A DNA stretch of 46,829 nt from Paracoccaceae bacterium (GCA_016764785.1 JAESRG010000017.1:1-46829); one strand, 5' to 3'; shown: positions 35,565 through 43,939, counted from the stretch's first letter. A program made the numbers and translations. The notes: generated from the sequence alone by a model not told the origin.

Positions 35565-36076
35565 TATTCAGCCTCCCCGTCATTGCTTTTCGGCTTAGGG
35601 GTAGACCCCAGCGCTTTCATCAATGTCGGATCCTGAGTAATTTTTGCCATCAGATCTTCGGCGCCAGTTTTACCGTCCATATAGGTCAGCAAGTTCGACA
35701 GCTGGGTGCGGGCCTCAAGCAGTTTACGCAGCGGTTCGACCTTGCGGGCAATGGCAGCAGGACTGAAATCGTCCATGCTTTCAAAGGTAATATCCACCGC
35801 CATGTTGCCCTCGCCGGTCATGGTGTTAGGCACCGAGAACGCCGCCCGGGGCTTCATGGATTTCATCCGGCTATCAAAGTTATCAATATCAATCTCAAGG
35901 AATTTACGATCAGCAACCGCCGGCAGCGGCTCTTCCGATTTACCCGAAAGGTCAGACATAACGCCCATCACAAACGGTAGTTGAATTTTTTTCTCGGCTC
36001 CGTACAGCTCCACATCATATTCGATCTGAACACGCGGTGCGCGGTTCCGCGCGATGAATTTTTGACTACTAGACAT
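35564..36076 (-). CDS. tssB: T6SS sheath small subunit TssB
   Basis: A 170-residue TssB (VipA/ImpB). The start SSSQKFIARNRAPRVQIEYD and the later LPFVMGVMSDLSGKSE, FLEIDIDNFDSRMKSM and LRKLLEARTQLSNLLTYMDG are family hallmarks. It pairs with TssC in the sheath. About 45 residues near the N-terminus are identical to the start of the giant fusion protein, though the DNA differs at synonymous sites. A purine-rich AAGGAAGGAA ribosome site precedes the start. Confidence 0.96.
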   Translation of the reverse strand: MSSSQKFIARNRAPRVQIEYDVELYGAEKKIQLPFVMGVMSDLSGKSEEPLPAVADRKFLEIDIDNFDSRMKSMKPRAAFSVPNTMTGEGNMAVDITFESMDDFSPAAIARKVEPLRKLLEARTQLSNLLTYMDGKTGAEDLMAKITQDPTLMKALGSTPKPKSNDGEAE

Positions 36077-36133
36077 TATTGTCGATTCCTTCCTTAAAAT
36101 CCCTAAACTTCATTACTTTTGCATAAAACGAGG

Positions 36134-37171
36134 CTAATATTCGTCGTTGCGAACCCCACTCAGCGTTCTAACCTGATCCATCCCGCTAGACGCGATGTCT
36201 TCCATAATGGTCATAAAATCTGCCGAAACAAGCTTTCGCGCCCGTTTGAGCAACATTGGAACAGGGCTTGATGGCTCCGAGCGCGCGTAATATTCGCAAA
36301 TCTTGTCGATCATCATCGTCACGTCCGCGGTCGAATTAATCGCCCCGCTAATTGAACCACCTGATGGCTGCATTACCGGCTGAGCACCCCCTGCAGAAGC
36401 CTCATTCTTGTCACTCGGGGCGTCATCAACAACGCCACCCACCGCATTTGCGATTGCCGTCTGCGCCTTGAACAACGCTTTATCCAGCTCTCCTAAATCG
36501 GGACTGTCCATGCCGACTTTTTCGTCCAGCAGAGCAATAATTTTTTTCAAATGGTCACGCGAATTTGACACTGCGCCTCGAATTGCGGCCATTGTTTCTT
36601 TGTCAGTATCCTGAAACGCCGCCGAAATCGTCGCTGTATCCGGCATGGTCTCCATATCCGACGGCATCGGGCTTTCCCCGCCAGCCACCGCCATATCCCG
36701 CAATGTCCAGCGCCCCATCGCGCGACTATCGGTCAATGGCGCACGCCGCACTGCTTTCAACACGGCCGCTGAGTCAGACAGGCCGCGCAACGCATTCATC
36801 CGCATCGTCGGGTCGTCGTCATCCTCGTCGTCCAGTTGAGGGTAAACGCCCACCCAATACTGATCGAGCACACCATGAATATATGCCAGCACGCGCTCAA
36901 ACGGAACAAAGCCCTCGGTGTGCAACACGCTTTCAGCCAGATATACAGCGGCACGCAGGTCTTTGGAACGCTCCAGAACCCCCAGCGCCATCGCGGCAAC
37001 CTTGTTGAAATCCACGCCTTCGGCAGCGATTACCGAATCACCAACCTGCTGCTCCTCTTTGGCGACAGCGACTGTTTCCAGTTCAATAAAATCGGGGTCA
37101 TATTCCAAGTCTTCCCCACACGGAGAATCGCCTTCAAACGCGGCCAGCAAGACATCGATGTCTATTTCCAT
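36134..37171 (-). CDS. tssA: T6SS assembly protein TssA
   Basis: About 345 residues starting MEIDIDVLLAAFEGDSPCG; adjacent ATGs at 37174 and 37171 both follow a GGGGG site, and 37207 is unlikely. The ImpA_N domain (about 1-135) has SPCGEDLEYDPDF, DLRAAVYLAESVLHTEGF and YWVGVYPQLDDEDDDDPTMR. The C-terminus is short and helical (ICEYYARSEPSSPVPMLLKR), the short ImpA-type form. TssA recruits baseplate and sheath parts. It is the first gene of the tss series. Confidence 0.93.
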   Translation of the reverse strand: MEIDIDVLLAAFEGDSPCGEDLEYDPDFIELETVAVAKEEQQVGDSVIAAEGVDFNKVAAMALGVLERSKDLRAAVYLAESVLHTEGFVPFERVLAYIHGVLDQYWVGVYPQLDDEDDDDPTMRMNALRGLSDSAAVLKAVRRAPLTDSRAMGRWTLRDMAVAGGESPMPSDMETMPDTATISAAFQDTDKETMAAIRGAVSNSRDHLKKIIALLDEKVGMDSPDLGELDKALFKAQTAIANAVGGVVDDAPSDKNEASAGGAQPVMQPSGGSISGAINSTADVTMMIDKICEYYARSEPSSPVPMLLKRARKLVSADFMTIMEDIASSGMDQVRTLSGVRNDEY

Positions 37172-37174
37172 CAT

Positions 37175-37425
37175 TCCCCCGAAGATATGGCTTATAAAAA
37201 AAGCCACGCATATTTATTAGGTATTTCTGACCAGTCTAGGACTTAAAATCTGTTTCGGCAATATTTTTAATTGAATAATTGTCATTGTTTCTGGCACATT
37301 AACCTTCGTATGGCAAATATTTTTAATCCGGTATCGGACCATTATTTTGTCACGATCCAGTGTTACACATCGACACTTACGGCTTAACTGCCTAACCTGC
37401 CCAGAAATAGCGAACGAGGACTTCC
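37175..37425. promoter_or_regulatory. Divergent control region of the tss series and the M15 peptidase
   Basis: This 251-base AT-rich spacer is the longest gene-free stretch and must hold the promoter of tssA and that of the peptidase. A near-identical direct repeat is present: GGCAATATTTTTAAT at 37257-37271 and GGCAAATATTTTTAAT at 37312-37327, about 55 bases apart. I could not assign convincing -35/-10 or -24/-12 boxes. Confidence 0.55.
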
Positions 37426-38241
37426 ATGAAATTTGCGAGTATTTTTTTGGCATTTGCAATTTTGGCTGCACCAGCAGGCTGGTTTTTGGCCCAGACCCTG
37501 TTCTGGAACACGACGGCTTTCCCCAGTCGCGCCGAATTTGAGGCGATGGAGGAGAAAGTGACGGCTCTGACCATCAACTTCAACACCCTCCAGCAAAAGG
37601 TCGGCATTCTTGAAGGCCGTGGGGTCGCGGCCACCACCACAACCTATTCCGATGCCGAAGAAACGTTCGATTCGCTGGCCGATTCGTTTGCGCAAGTTGC
37701 CCTGATTGCAGATCGCCGCAACGTGAATGAAGGGCTGACAAATTCGTCGTCCAGCTATCTGACGGGTCTGTTTGGACCACCGCGCCAAGACATGACCAGC
37801 GATTGCCAGCCCATGACAAACCCGATTCTAAAAGACTTGGTGCAAACCGTTGACGTTGGCCCCATTCGCGTCACCATGCTGGAACCGGCTATTATTTCTC
37901 TGCGGCAGGTCTTTCGCAATGTGCAAATTTTTGAACCTGAACTTTATGCCCGCATCTCAACTGCTGGGTCTCTGTGTGTGCGTCTGATCCGTGGCTCTGA
38001 AACCTCGATCTCGACCCACGCATTCGGCTTGTCGGTTGACCTGAACATCGACGGACAGCTGGACACGCTGGGCGACGACCGCACCCAGTTGGGCCTTATT
38101 TTATTGGCAGATTTCTTCCACAAAGAAGGCTGGTATTGGGGCGCAGGCTTTAGCCGCGAGGACTCGATGCATTTTCAGGTTTCCCGTGAAAAGATCGAGG
38201 CCTGGCGGGCTTTGGGACAAATCCCGAGCGGTGCAGACTAG
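37426..38241 (+). CDS. M15-type zinc peptidase, membrane anchored
   Basis: A 271-residue protein with an N-terminal signal/anchor helix (about 4-25), a short coiled-coil spacer (about 35-65) and a D-Ala-D-Ala carboxypeptidase/endopeptidase-like domain. The metal ligands fit STHAFGLSVD (His198, Asp205) and EDSMHF (His249, with Glu245 as likely catalytic base). The domain should cut peptidoglycan peptides in the periplasm. It is divergent from tssA, which suggests a role in opening the wall for the T6SS; a secreted effector is less likely because of the anchor. Confidence 0.8.
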   Translation: MKFASIFLAFAILAAPAGWFLAQTLFWNTTAFPSRAEFEAMEEKVTALTINFNTLQQKVGILEGRGVAATTTTYSDAEETFDSLADSFAQVALIADRRNVNEGLTNSSSSYLTGLFGPPRQDMTSDCQPMTNPILKDLVQTVDVGPIRVTMLEPAIISLRQVFRNVQIFEPELYARISTAGSLCVRLIRGSETSISTHAFGLSVDLNIDGQLDTLGDDRTQLGLILLADFFHKEGWYWGAGFSREDSMHFQVSREKIEAWRALGQIPSGAD

Positions 38242-38244
38242 CGG

Positions 38245-38703
38245 TTAAGACAACGCCGCAAGGTCAGCGGACAGCGCCCGCGCATCCGCAATCGCTGTCT
38301 GCAAAGCGGCAAGTCGCGCGGCATCGTTGCTCCCCGACGGAGACGTATTCACCACAGCATTCACCCGCGCCATAATGAACGGCGACATAACCGCACCCGA
38401 CGACCGCAGCTCTGCGACCTGATTGGAGATGGTCACCCGCCATTGGGTATGCTTTGCCCGCAACTGTTCAATTTCGGTCGCCATTGCAGCCGAGCGCGCA
38501 TAGGCCCGTTGTTGCTGGGCTTGCAACACAGCAGCCTGCGCCTGATCTTCCTCAAGCGCAGCCTGACCTTCGTCGACGCGATCTTGATATCCACCGCCTC
38601 CGACACCGACCAGACCGGACAAGAAACCACCGTCCGCGGGGTCTTGGGATACCGAACAAGCCGATAAGCTAAATACAGCCAAAACAATCAAAGATTTTTT
38701 CAT
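38245..38703 (-). CDS. Short coiled-coil lipoprotein
   Basis: A 152-residue lipoprotein with lipobox LSAC (Cys16), a Gly-rich stretch (LSGLVGVGGGGY) and a long Ala/Gln-rich helical region (LEEDQAQAAVLQAQQQRAYA) likely to form a coiled coil. I do not recognise a family. It is convergent with the M15 peptidase with a 3-base gap and is 9 bases downstream of the tandem lipoproteins, so it is the last gene of that operon. An envelope partner of its neighbours is an inference. Confidence 0.82.
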   Translation of the reverse strand: MKKSLIVLAVFSLSACSVSQDPADGGFLSGLVGVGGGGYQDRVDEGQAALEEDQAQAAVLQAQQQRAYARSAAMATEIEQLRAKHTQWRVTISNQVAELRSSGAVMSPFIMARVNAVVNTSPSGSNDAARLAALQTAIADARALSADLAALS

Positions 38704-38712
38704 TTTATTTCC

Positions 38713-39435
38713 TTAAATTTCTTCTGCAAGATCTGCAGCAACTTCACGCATTGCGGCGATCCGTTCACTTAGTTCCTGCAACTCTCCATCAATATTTCCT
38801 GAACCTGAATTTACGGCGACAAGTCCACGGACCCTGCTGAAATCCTGATACCGGCGGCTGGCACCATTGGCCGCGCGTTCCATTTCACGCAAGTTGGCGC
38901 GTGCTTCGGTTAATTCCTGTGTTAATTGCGCTGAATCGGCGGTTCCGGCCGCCACGGCAGCTTTCAACCGGTTCAATTCACGCACTTGCGTCGCCAGCAC
39001 CGAACGCATGACCTGCAATGTTGCACGGGTTTCCGCGTTGTTGGCCCGAATATCGGCCCGCGCCCGCTCTAACCGTTCTTCTTTGCTGGCAAAATCTTTT
39101 TGCAAGAACGCCACATATGTTCCAGCCAACGCCCCGACCAATGCCCCCGAAAGCAAATATCCGCCAACGCCCAAATCGCCAAACCGCCGCCCGCCCCTGT
39201 TATCCAGGGCGCCAACAGCAAGTCCGGCCAAAGCGCCCACGGCAATGGCTTCGACGATTGTCTTTTGCATTGCATTGGCGCGGTTATGCAGATCTGTCTC
39301 TGCTTGGCTGGCATTTGCATGCAGCGCACCACCGCCTGGCGAGGGGATGGCGCAGCCGCCCAACATCAGCGATGTCGATAAGGTTAAACATGTCAGTTTA
39401 TATAAAATGGATTTTTTTCTAGTGCTTTGTTGCAT
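38713..39435 (-). CDS. Glycine-zipper coiled-coil lipoprotein, copy 2
   Basis: A 240-residue lipoprotein with lipobox LGGC (Cys28). After the anchor comes a glycine-zipper hydrophobic stretch (GGYLLSGALVGALAGTYVAF) and then a long coiled coil (QVRELNRLKAAVAAGTADSA). It is a clear paralogue of the next gene upstream, with which it shares TLQVM, QVRELNRL and the C-terminal EL/QLS-RIAAMR segments. Its ATG overlaps the upstream stop as TAATG. No named family recognised. Confidence 0.85.
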   Translation of the reverse strand: MQQSTRKKSILYKLTCLTLSTSLMLGGCAIPSPGGGALHANASQAETDLHNRANAMQKTIVEAIAVGALAGLAVGALDNRGGRRFGDLGVGGYLLSGALVGALAGTYVAFLQKDFASKEERLERARADIRANNAETRATLQVMRSVLATQVRELNRLKAAVAAGTADSAQLTQELTEARANLREMERAANGASRRYQDFSRVRGLVAVNSGSGNIDGELQELSERIAAMREVAADLAEEI

Positions 39436-40160
39436 TAAAGCTGTCCCGCAAGGTTCTCCGCTACACCGCGCATTTCGGCGATCTGGCGACTGAGTTGTTG
39501 AAGTCCCTGATCTATCGGCCTTGTATCCAGACCAACAGCGACGACGTTTCTGGCATCTGTGAACTCGTTAAACCGACCGGCGGCACCATCCGCGGCGCCG
39601 TCCATCTCTGCAAGATTAGCCTGTGCTTCAGCAATTTCGCGTGCCAGCGAGGCTGAGTCAGCACTACCAGCGTTTACAGCAGCTTGCAACCGGTTCAATT
39701 CGCGCACCTGATTGGCCAGGACAACCTGCATAACCTGCAACGTAGCCTGTGTTTCTGAAATACTCGCGGCAAGATTGGCCCGCAGCGCTGCGGTCTGTTC
39801 CTCGGAACTCGCGAAATTATCCTGCAAGTGTGCGATATAAGCCCCGGCAACCGCACCAGCCCCTGCGCCAATTACGAAAAAACCAACGGCGCCAATATTT
39901 CCGACCAGAGCATCATTGCTTCTGCCACTATTGCCAGCTAACAGCCGCAAACCAAGCCCAGCAGCACCGCCAAGTGCAATCGCCTCGGTAACCGTTGTCC
40001 GCATCGCAGCGGAATGGCTGCGTAAACTGGCTTCTTCAGGTGATTGCCCCACACTTCCGGCGGAAACCGACTGGCCACTTGGTGCGTCACATGCTGAAAG
40101 CGAGATCGCTACAATGCTACAGATTACAACTAGTTTACTGGTAAAAAATCGATAAGCCAC
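39435..40160 (-). CDS. Glycine-zipper coiled-coil lipoprotein, copy 1
   Basis: A 241-residue lipoprotein with lipobox LSAC (Cys24), a glycine-zipper segment (VIGAGAGAVAGAYIAHLQ) and a coiled coil (TLQVMQVVLANQVRELNRLQ). It is the tandem paralogue of the gene that follows. Its start lies 31 bases inside the 3' end of the caspase-like gene, so the protease and the two lipoproteins are translated together. It may organise an envelope complex with them. Confidence 0.85.
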   Translation of the reverse strand: MAYRFFTSKLVVICSIVAISLSACDAPSGQSVSAGSVGQSPEEASLRSHSAAMRTTVTEAIALGGAAGLGLRLLAGNSGRSNDALVGNIGAVGFFVIGAGAGAVAGAYIAHLQDNFASSEEQTAALRANLAASISETQATLQVMQVVLANQVRELNRLQAAVNAGSADSASLAREIAEAQANLAEMDGAADGAAGRFNEFTDARNVVAVGLDTRPIDQGLQQLSRQIAEMRGVAENLAGQL

Positions 40161-41698
40161 GCATAAGTTCCTTGGGTTTCTTCCGTTGAATTCGTTACAT
40201 GTTTAATAAAAAGAGCCGCGTCATCGGCAAGACGTTGCTCCAGCCGGTTAAGGGCAGTTTGCGACCCTGTCGCCTCAATTAACGAGGCGTCAATCCGGTC
40301 GGGAAAATGCAACTGGGCGCGATCAATCAACTGTTGATAATACAAACGGCTTTCATCTAATCGGCCCATCACCAGTGCCAAGTTAGCTTCAATTGCCGTA
40401 ATATCTGTGCGTGCGGTTTCCAGTAAAGGCAGGGCCGCGTTATTGGTTTTTGCAATTTCCTCAATCTGGAAAAAGGCGTCATTCGCAATTTTCAGCGTGC
40501 GGTCAATTGCAGACAACGCGATAATATCAGTCCGTAATTGTTGCGCTGTCGTCGCCCCCAGAAAAATCGTCATCCGGGCTGCGTCCTGATACAGTCGGTC
40601 GGCGCTCGCCTCGTCGGGGTTGGGTAATTGCACACGATAAAGGTCAAACGCGTTCGCCAGTGCATCAAGGGTTGCGTCGGATAAATCCCGTGTCGAGGGC
40701 AGAAAGCCCAGCACGATCAACGCGGCCTCTACCCGTGCCAATTCTTCAGGGCGCAGAATATCGAGGCTCGATTGTCCTGATGGTGCGCCCGCCGCGCGCG
40801 CTTGCCGGATCATTGATATCCGGTCGCGCGCAAACTGGCTGAATACACCGTTTGGAAAATCATCCAGATACGCCCGAAACGGAGGAATGTCTGTCTGTGC
40901 GGAAATCTGCCGCCATGCCTGCAATTCTCGTGAATAATCACTGCTGGCAATGACTAGATTACCTTGACCGGCGAAATAATGCTCGCCCAGAACGGCCTCT
41001 TCTACCCATGGAATTTGCTGGCCACGGGATTCCAGAATGACCTGCTGGCGCACCCGGCCAAACATGATCCGCGCTTCGACCCCTTCGGTCGCGATATGGC
41101 GAATGATGGCTTTGGTGAAAATACTGTTATCGCCGGAGCCGTCATAAGCCACGTTCCCCGGATCGGTCGCATAGGCAATCAACAGTCCGGCACCGCCGCG
41201 CGACCGCGCCAAGCCTTGCACGACTTGTCCCGTTTCGACAAACGGATTGTTCCGGCATGCGTCAAGAATAACAATGCCGATATCTGGCTTCGCCGCCTCA
41301 AAAACCTGCGTAATCCGCGTCATCGTAATAGAGGCATTCTGCAATGAATTTTCGTCCATCGCATCAAAATCCCGCGTAATCAGATGGTTCTCGCCATTGA
41401 TCTGCACCCCGTGACCCGCAAAGAAAAATACTGCCATGTCAGCGCCTTGTGCGGCAATTTCAAAAGCATCAAGACTGGCCTCAACACCGCTGCGATCCAG
41501 GTCAACTGCCGAGAATATTTCAAACCCGAGCGCACTTAGTGCATCACCCAACGCCGCCACGTCATTGGCCGGATTGCGCAGGGTTAGGTCTGGGTTGTCG
41601 TAATTGGCATTACCAACAAGCAAGGCAACCCGGTTTTGGGCAAATGTTGCAAATGGCGCCAATAGAAACACGGCGATAACAAAAATAATTTTAGTCAC
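40130..41698 (-). CDS. Secreted caspase-like peptidase (C14 family)
   Basis: A 522-residue protein with a Sec signal peptide ending FATFAQ (about residue 21). The caspase domain (about 22-250) has the start RVALLVGNANYDN, the catalytic His96 in FFFAGHG and the catalytic Cys148 in LDACRNNPF, so it should be active. A degenerate peptidoglycan-binding-like helix set follows (VEAALIVLGFLPSTRDL, about 310-345), then a helical C-terminal region. It would act in the periplasm or outside. It is transcribed toward three lipoprotein genes. Confidence 0.92.
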   Translation of the reverse strand: MTKIIFVIAVFLLAPFATFAQNRVALLVGNANYDNPDLTLRNPANDVAALGDALSALGFEIFSAVDLDRSGVEASLDAFEIAAQGADMAVFFFAGHGVQINGENHLITRDFDAMDENSLQNASITMTRITQVFEAAKPDIGIVILDACRNNPFVETGQVVQGLARSRGGAGLLIAYATDPGNVAYDGSGDNSIFTKAIIRHIATEGVEARIMFGRVRQQVILESRGQQIPWVEEAVLGEHYFAGQGNLVIASSDYSRELQAWRQISAQTDIPPFRAYLDDFPNGVFSQFARDRISMIRQARAAGAPSGQSSLDILRPEELARVEAALIVLGFLPSTRDLSDATLDALANAFDLYRVQLPNPDEASADRLYQDAARMTIFLGATTAQQLRTDIIALSAIDRTLKIANDAFFQIEEIAKTNNAALPLLETARTDITAIEANLALVMGRLDESRLYYQQLIDRAQLHFPDRIDASLIEATGSQTALNRLEQRLADDAALFIKHVTNSTEETQGTYAWLIDFLPVN

Positions 41699-41755
41699 TG
41701 AAAATCCTCGCGACTCAGTCTAAAATAAACTTCAAAACTTGTTAGCACACTTCTA

Positions 41756-41785
41756 TACCGCTTCTGCAACAAAGCAGAAGCGGTA
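41756..41785 (-). terminator. Perfect 12-bp hairpin after the pseudo-caspase gene
   Basis: TACCGCTTCTGC at 41756-41767 pairs perfectly with 41774-41785 around a 6-base loop. It begins about five bases past the stop at 41790 of the gene read on this strand. There is no U run on either side, so it is a terminator-like or mRNA-protecting hairpin. It separates the pseudo-caspase from the caspase operon. Confidence 0.55.
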
Positions 41786-41789
41786 CTAA

Positions 41790-42902
41790 TTATTCGATAA
41801 ATTCACCAAGTTGGCTTACCGTCAGAACCCCGGTTTGCTCTGCGCTGACGGATTGCTGATAAGCTTCGATTGACCGCGCGGTCTGCCGCCCAAAAATACC
41901 GTCAATCAGGCCAGAATAAAACCCGAGGTCTCGCAGTCCACGCTGGATTCTCCGTTTTTCAGCACGCGACAATCCGCTTTCCAAAGCACGCAACAAATCA
42001 AGAGACAGCACCGTTACCTCAACCTGTTCGACGTCTTCTACAACAGGTTCTTCCACAACGACATCCTCTGGCGCCGTGTCGGCAACAAGCGGAAGGTTCA
42101 ATCCGTTTGTTTCAGGCGCACCAGCTGTTGCGCCGATCGCCTCAACAACCGGATCCACGACATTGGCACTTTCAGTGGCTGGTGCAATCTCAGCTGTTTC
42201 TGCGCTTCCGGACGAGTCATCGCCGCGCCCCTCAACAACAGGTGTCTTGATGATGATCGCTCGGTTGGGAACATAAGATACGGTAATTTCCACCTGAGCG
42301 GTCAGATCGTTCAGCAATAACGCCAGTTCCATAACCGGGCTTTGACTATGCTGCGCAAATATGTCTGACAAAGTCATCGCTGATCCAGCCTTTACCATAA
42401 TGATCGGGCTGGTTCCAGCGCGCTGCACAGGCGCAATCTGTGCAAGCGTCACGCCTTCCGGTAGTTCTGAGCCAAGATCGCTGGAATGCACAAATACCGC
42501 ACCACCAGTTCCTGCAAGTGCCGCGGCCCGCGCCATGGCCGAGATCGGAATTGCCTGAGTCAGCAAATCAGAGCCGCGACGCAGTTCAATTCCCGACGGC
42601 GCAATAAACTCCCGGTCACCGAGCATAAGAATCGGTGCGTCCACAAAAACCAAAGCGATATCGTTATCGAGCGCGGCAGCTGCGAATCGTTTCAACACGG
42701 AACGTAATTCAGACGCATTGGGTGATTCGACTCGCAACGTTTGTGCGTTCAATACCTCAAGCGTCTGAATAATATTATCAGAGCTTGGGTTATAATCCGC
42801 AGTGGTTAATACCAACGCAACTATTTTCACTTGATTTTCTTGCGCAAACAACGTCACTGGCATCACCAACAACGAAATAATTACTAATAACTTTTTAAAC
42901 AT
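41790..42902 (-). CDS. Pseudo-caspase with peptidoglycan-binding domain
   Basis: A 370-residue secreted protein (signal ending TLFAQ, about residue 21). Residues about 25-150 follow the caspase fold of the neighbouring protease, but the His motif position reads FVDAP (86-90) and the Cys motif position reads FVHSSDLG (137-144), so both catalytic residues are missing. An acidic, Pro/Val-rich linker follows. A PG_binding_1 domain ends the protein (about 312-368: EKRRIQRGLRDLGFYSGLID, GIFGRQTARSIEAYQ). It may be a non-enzymatic, wall-bound regulator of the active caspase. Confidence 0.82.
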   Translation of the reverse strand: MFKKLLVIISLLVMPVTLFAQENQVKIVALVLTTADYNPSSDNIIQTLEVLNAQTLRVESPNASELRSVLKRFAAAALDNDIALVFVDAPILMLGDREFIAPSGIELRRGSDLLTQAIPISAMARAAALAGTGGAVFVHSSDLGSELPEGVTLAQIAPVQRAGTSPIIMVKAGSAMTLSDIFAQHSQSPVMELALLLNDLTAQVEITVSYVPNRAIIIKTPVVEGRGDDSSGSAETAEIAPATESANVVDPVVEAIGATAGAPETNGLNLPLVADTAPEDVVVEEPVVEDVEQVEVTVLSLDLLRALESGLSRAEKRRIQRGLRDLGFYSGLIDGIFGRQTARSIEAYQQSVSAEQTGVLTVSQLGEFIE

Positions 42903-43028
42903 AGGGCTGTCCTAATTGGGTTACACGTGAAAAACTACGTTATCTCCACTAAAAGTAATCTAGCGAAAATCGATAAATAGTATTACACCTATACTTCATG
43001 GTGCAAAGACTAAAAGAGGAAACTACTA
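42903..43028. promoter_or_regulatory. Divergent promoter region, pseudo-caspase and sensor-kinase
   Basis: A 126-base AT-rich spacer between oppositely transcribed genes. It must carry start signals for both sides. The sensor gene has an AGAGGAAA ribosome site 6-7 bases before its ATG. I did not find promoter boxes I would defend. Confidence 0.5.
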
Positions 43029-43901
43029 ATGCGGCTAAGAACAAAATTCAATCTCGTCCTAATAGTCGCATGCTTTTTAGGCCTTTCTGCGGCATCATTT
43101 CTAACGTATCGAGCCGCTCAACAAAATGCACTGCAGGAAATCGAGAACGAGATCGCCCTGATCCGTGCAAATGCATTGGCGGTGCGGAACTATACCTCAA
43201 CGGGTATTAAACCTTTGCTATCAGATGGCAATGATATTCTGTTTTTGCCTCATTCTGTACCATCCTTTTCGGCACAAACAGTTTTTGCCAAGTTTCAAGA
43301 AACTTTTCCGGATTACTATTATAAAGAAGCGGCATTGAACCCGACCAACCCCGATGATCTTGCGGAAGATTGGGAGGCCGTGTTAATTAACCAGCTGCGT
43401 GCCAATCCCGACCTGGATCGTATTTCAGTTATTCGCGATACCAGCGCCGGGCGGGTATTTGCCGTTGCATTTCCATTCACAATAACCAATCCAGGCTGCC
43501 TCGATTGCCACTCAGACCCGGCCATTGCGCCAGCAGCAATGATAGACTTATATGGCACGGAAAACGGCTTTGGCTGGGAAATGAACGAAACAATCGGCGC
43601 GCAAATCATCTGGGCTCCGATGTCACTAGCCGATCAGCGTGCAATGGATTTAATCGTGGTCATCATGCTGGCCATCGTCGCCGCCTTTGCTGTCGTCATT
43701 GTGCTTGTTAACGTAATGTTGTCACGAATCGTTCTAAAACCTGTTTCGGTTATGTCCGAAATTTCCGAGCAGGTCAGCATGGGCGACTTCTCGGCACCTG
43801 AATATGTGAAAAAAGGGAAAGACGAAATCAGTTCGCTGTCCACGTCATTTAACCGTATGCGCCGCTCCCTTGATAGTGCCATGAAACTATTGGATGATTA
43901 A
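43029..43901 (+). CDS. Membrane sensor with CxxCH haem motif and HAMP domain, no output
   Basis: A 290-residue protein: transmembrane helix about 8-26, a periplasmic domain of about 180 residues of the Tll0287-like (DUF3365) type, a second helix (about 207-229) and a HAMP domain (about 230-285). The sensor domain contains CLDCH (157-161) in NPGCLDCHSDP, a c-type haem attachment motif. There is no kinase, cyclase or methyl-acceptor domain after HAMP. The Ser/Thr kinase gene follows 38 bases later on the same strand, so the sensor probably signals to that kinase. Confidence 0.87.
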   Translation: MRLRTKFNLVLIVACFLGLSAASFLTYRAAQQNALQEIENEIALIRANALAVRNYTSTGIKPLLSDGNDILFLPHSVPSFSAQTVFAKFQETFPDYYYKEAALNPTNPDDLAEDWEAVLINQLRANPDLDRISVIRDTSAGRVFAVAFPFTITNPGCLDCHSDPAIAPAAMIDLYGTENGFGWEMNETIGAQIIWAPMSLADQRAMDLIVVIMLAIVAAFAVVIVLVNVMLSRIVLKPVSVMSEISEQVSMGDFSAPEYVKKGKDEISSLSTSFNRMRRSLDSAMKLLDD

Positions 43902-43939
43902 GGTCCCAGTAACTCGGACCTCAACGGAATAGGTTAATA

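Noticed and set aside
37290-37310. TGGCAC upstream of tssA as a sigma-54 -24 element
   Set aside because: No TTGC-type -12 element at the required five-base spacing is present on that strand.
42998-43210. A 70-residue plus-strand frame at the start of the sensor gene
   Set aside because: It overlaps the sensor in another frame. The ribosome site and signal helix belong to the 43029 frame.
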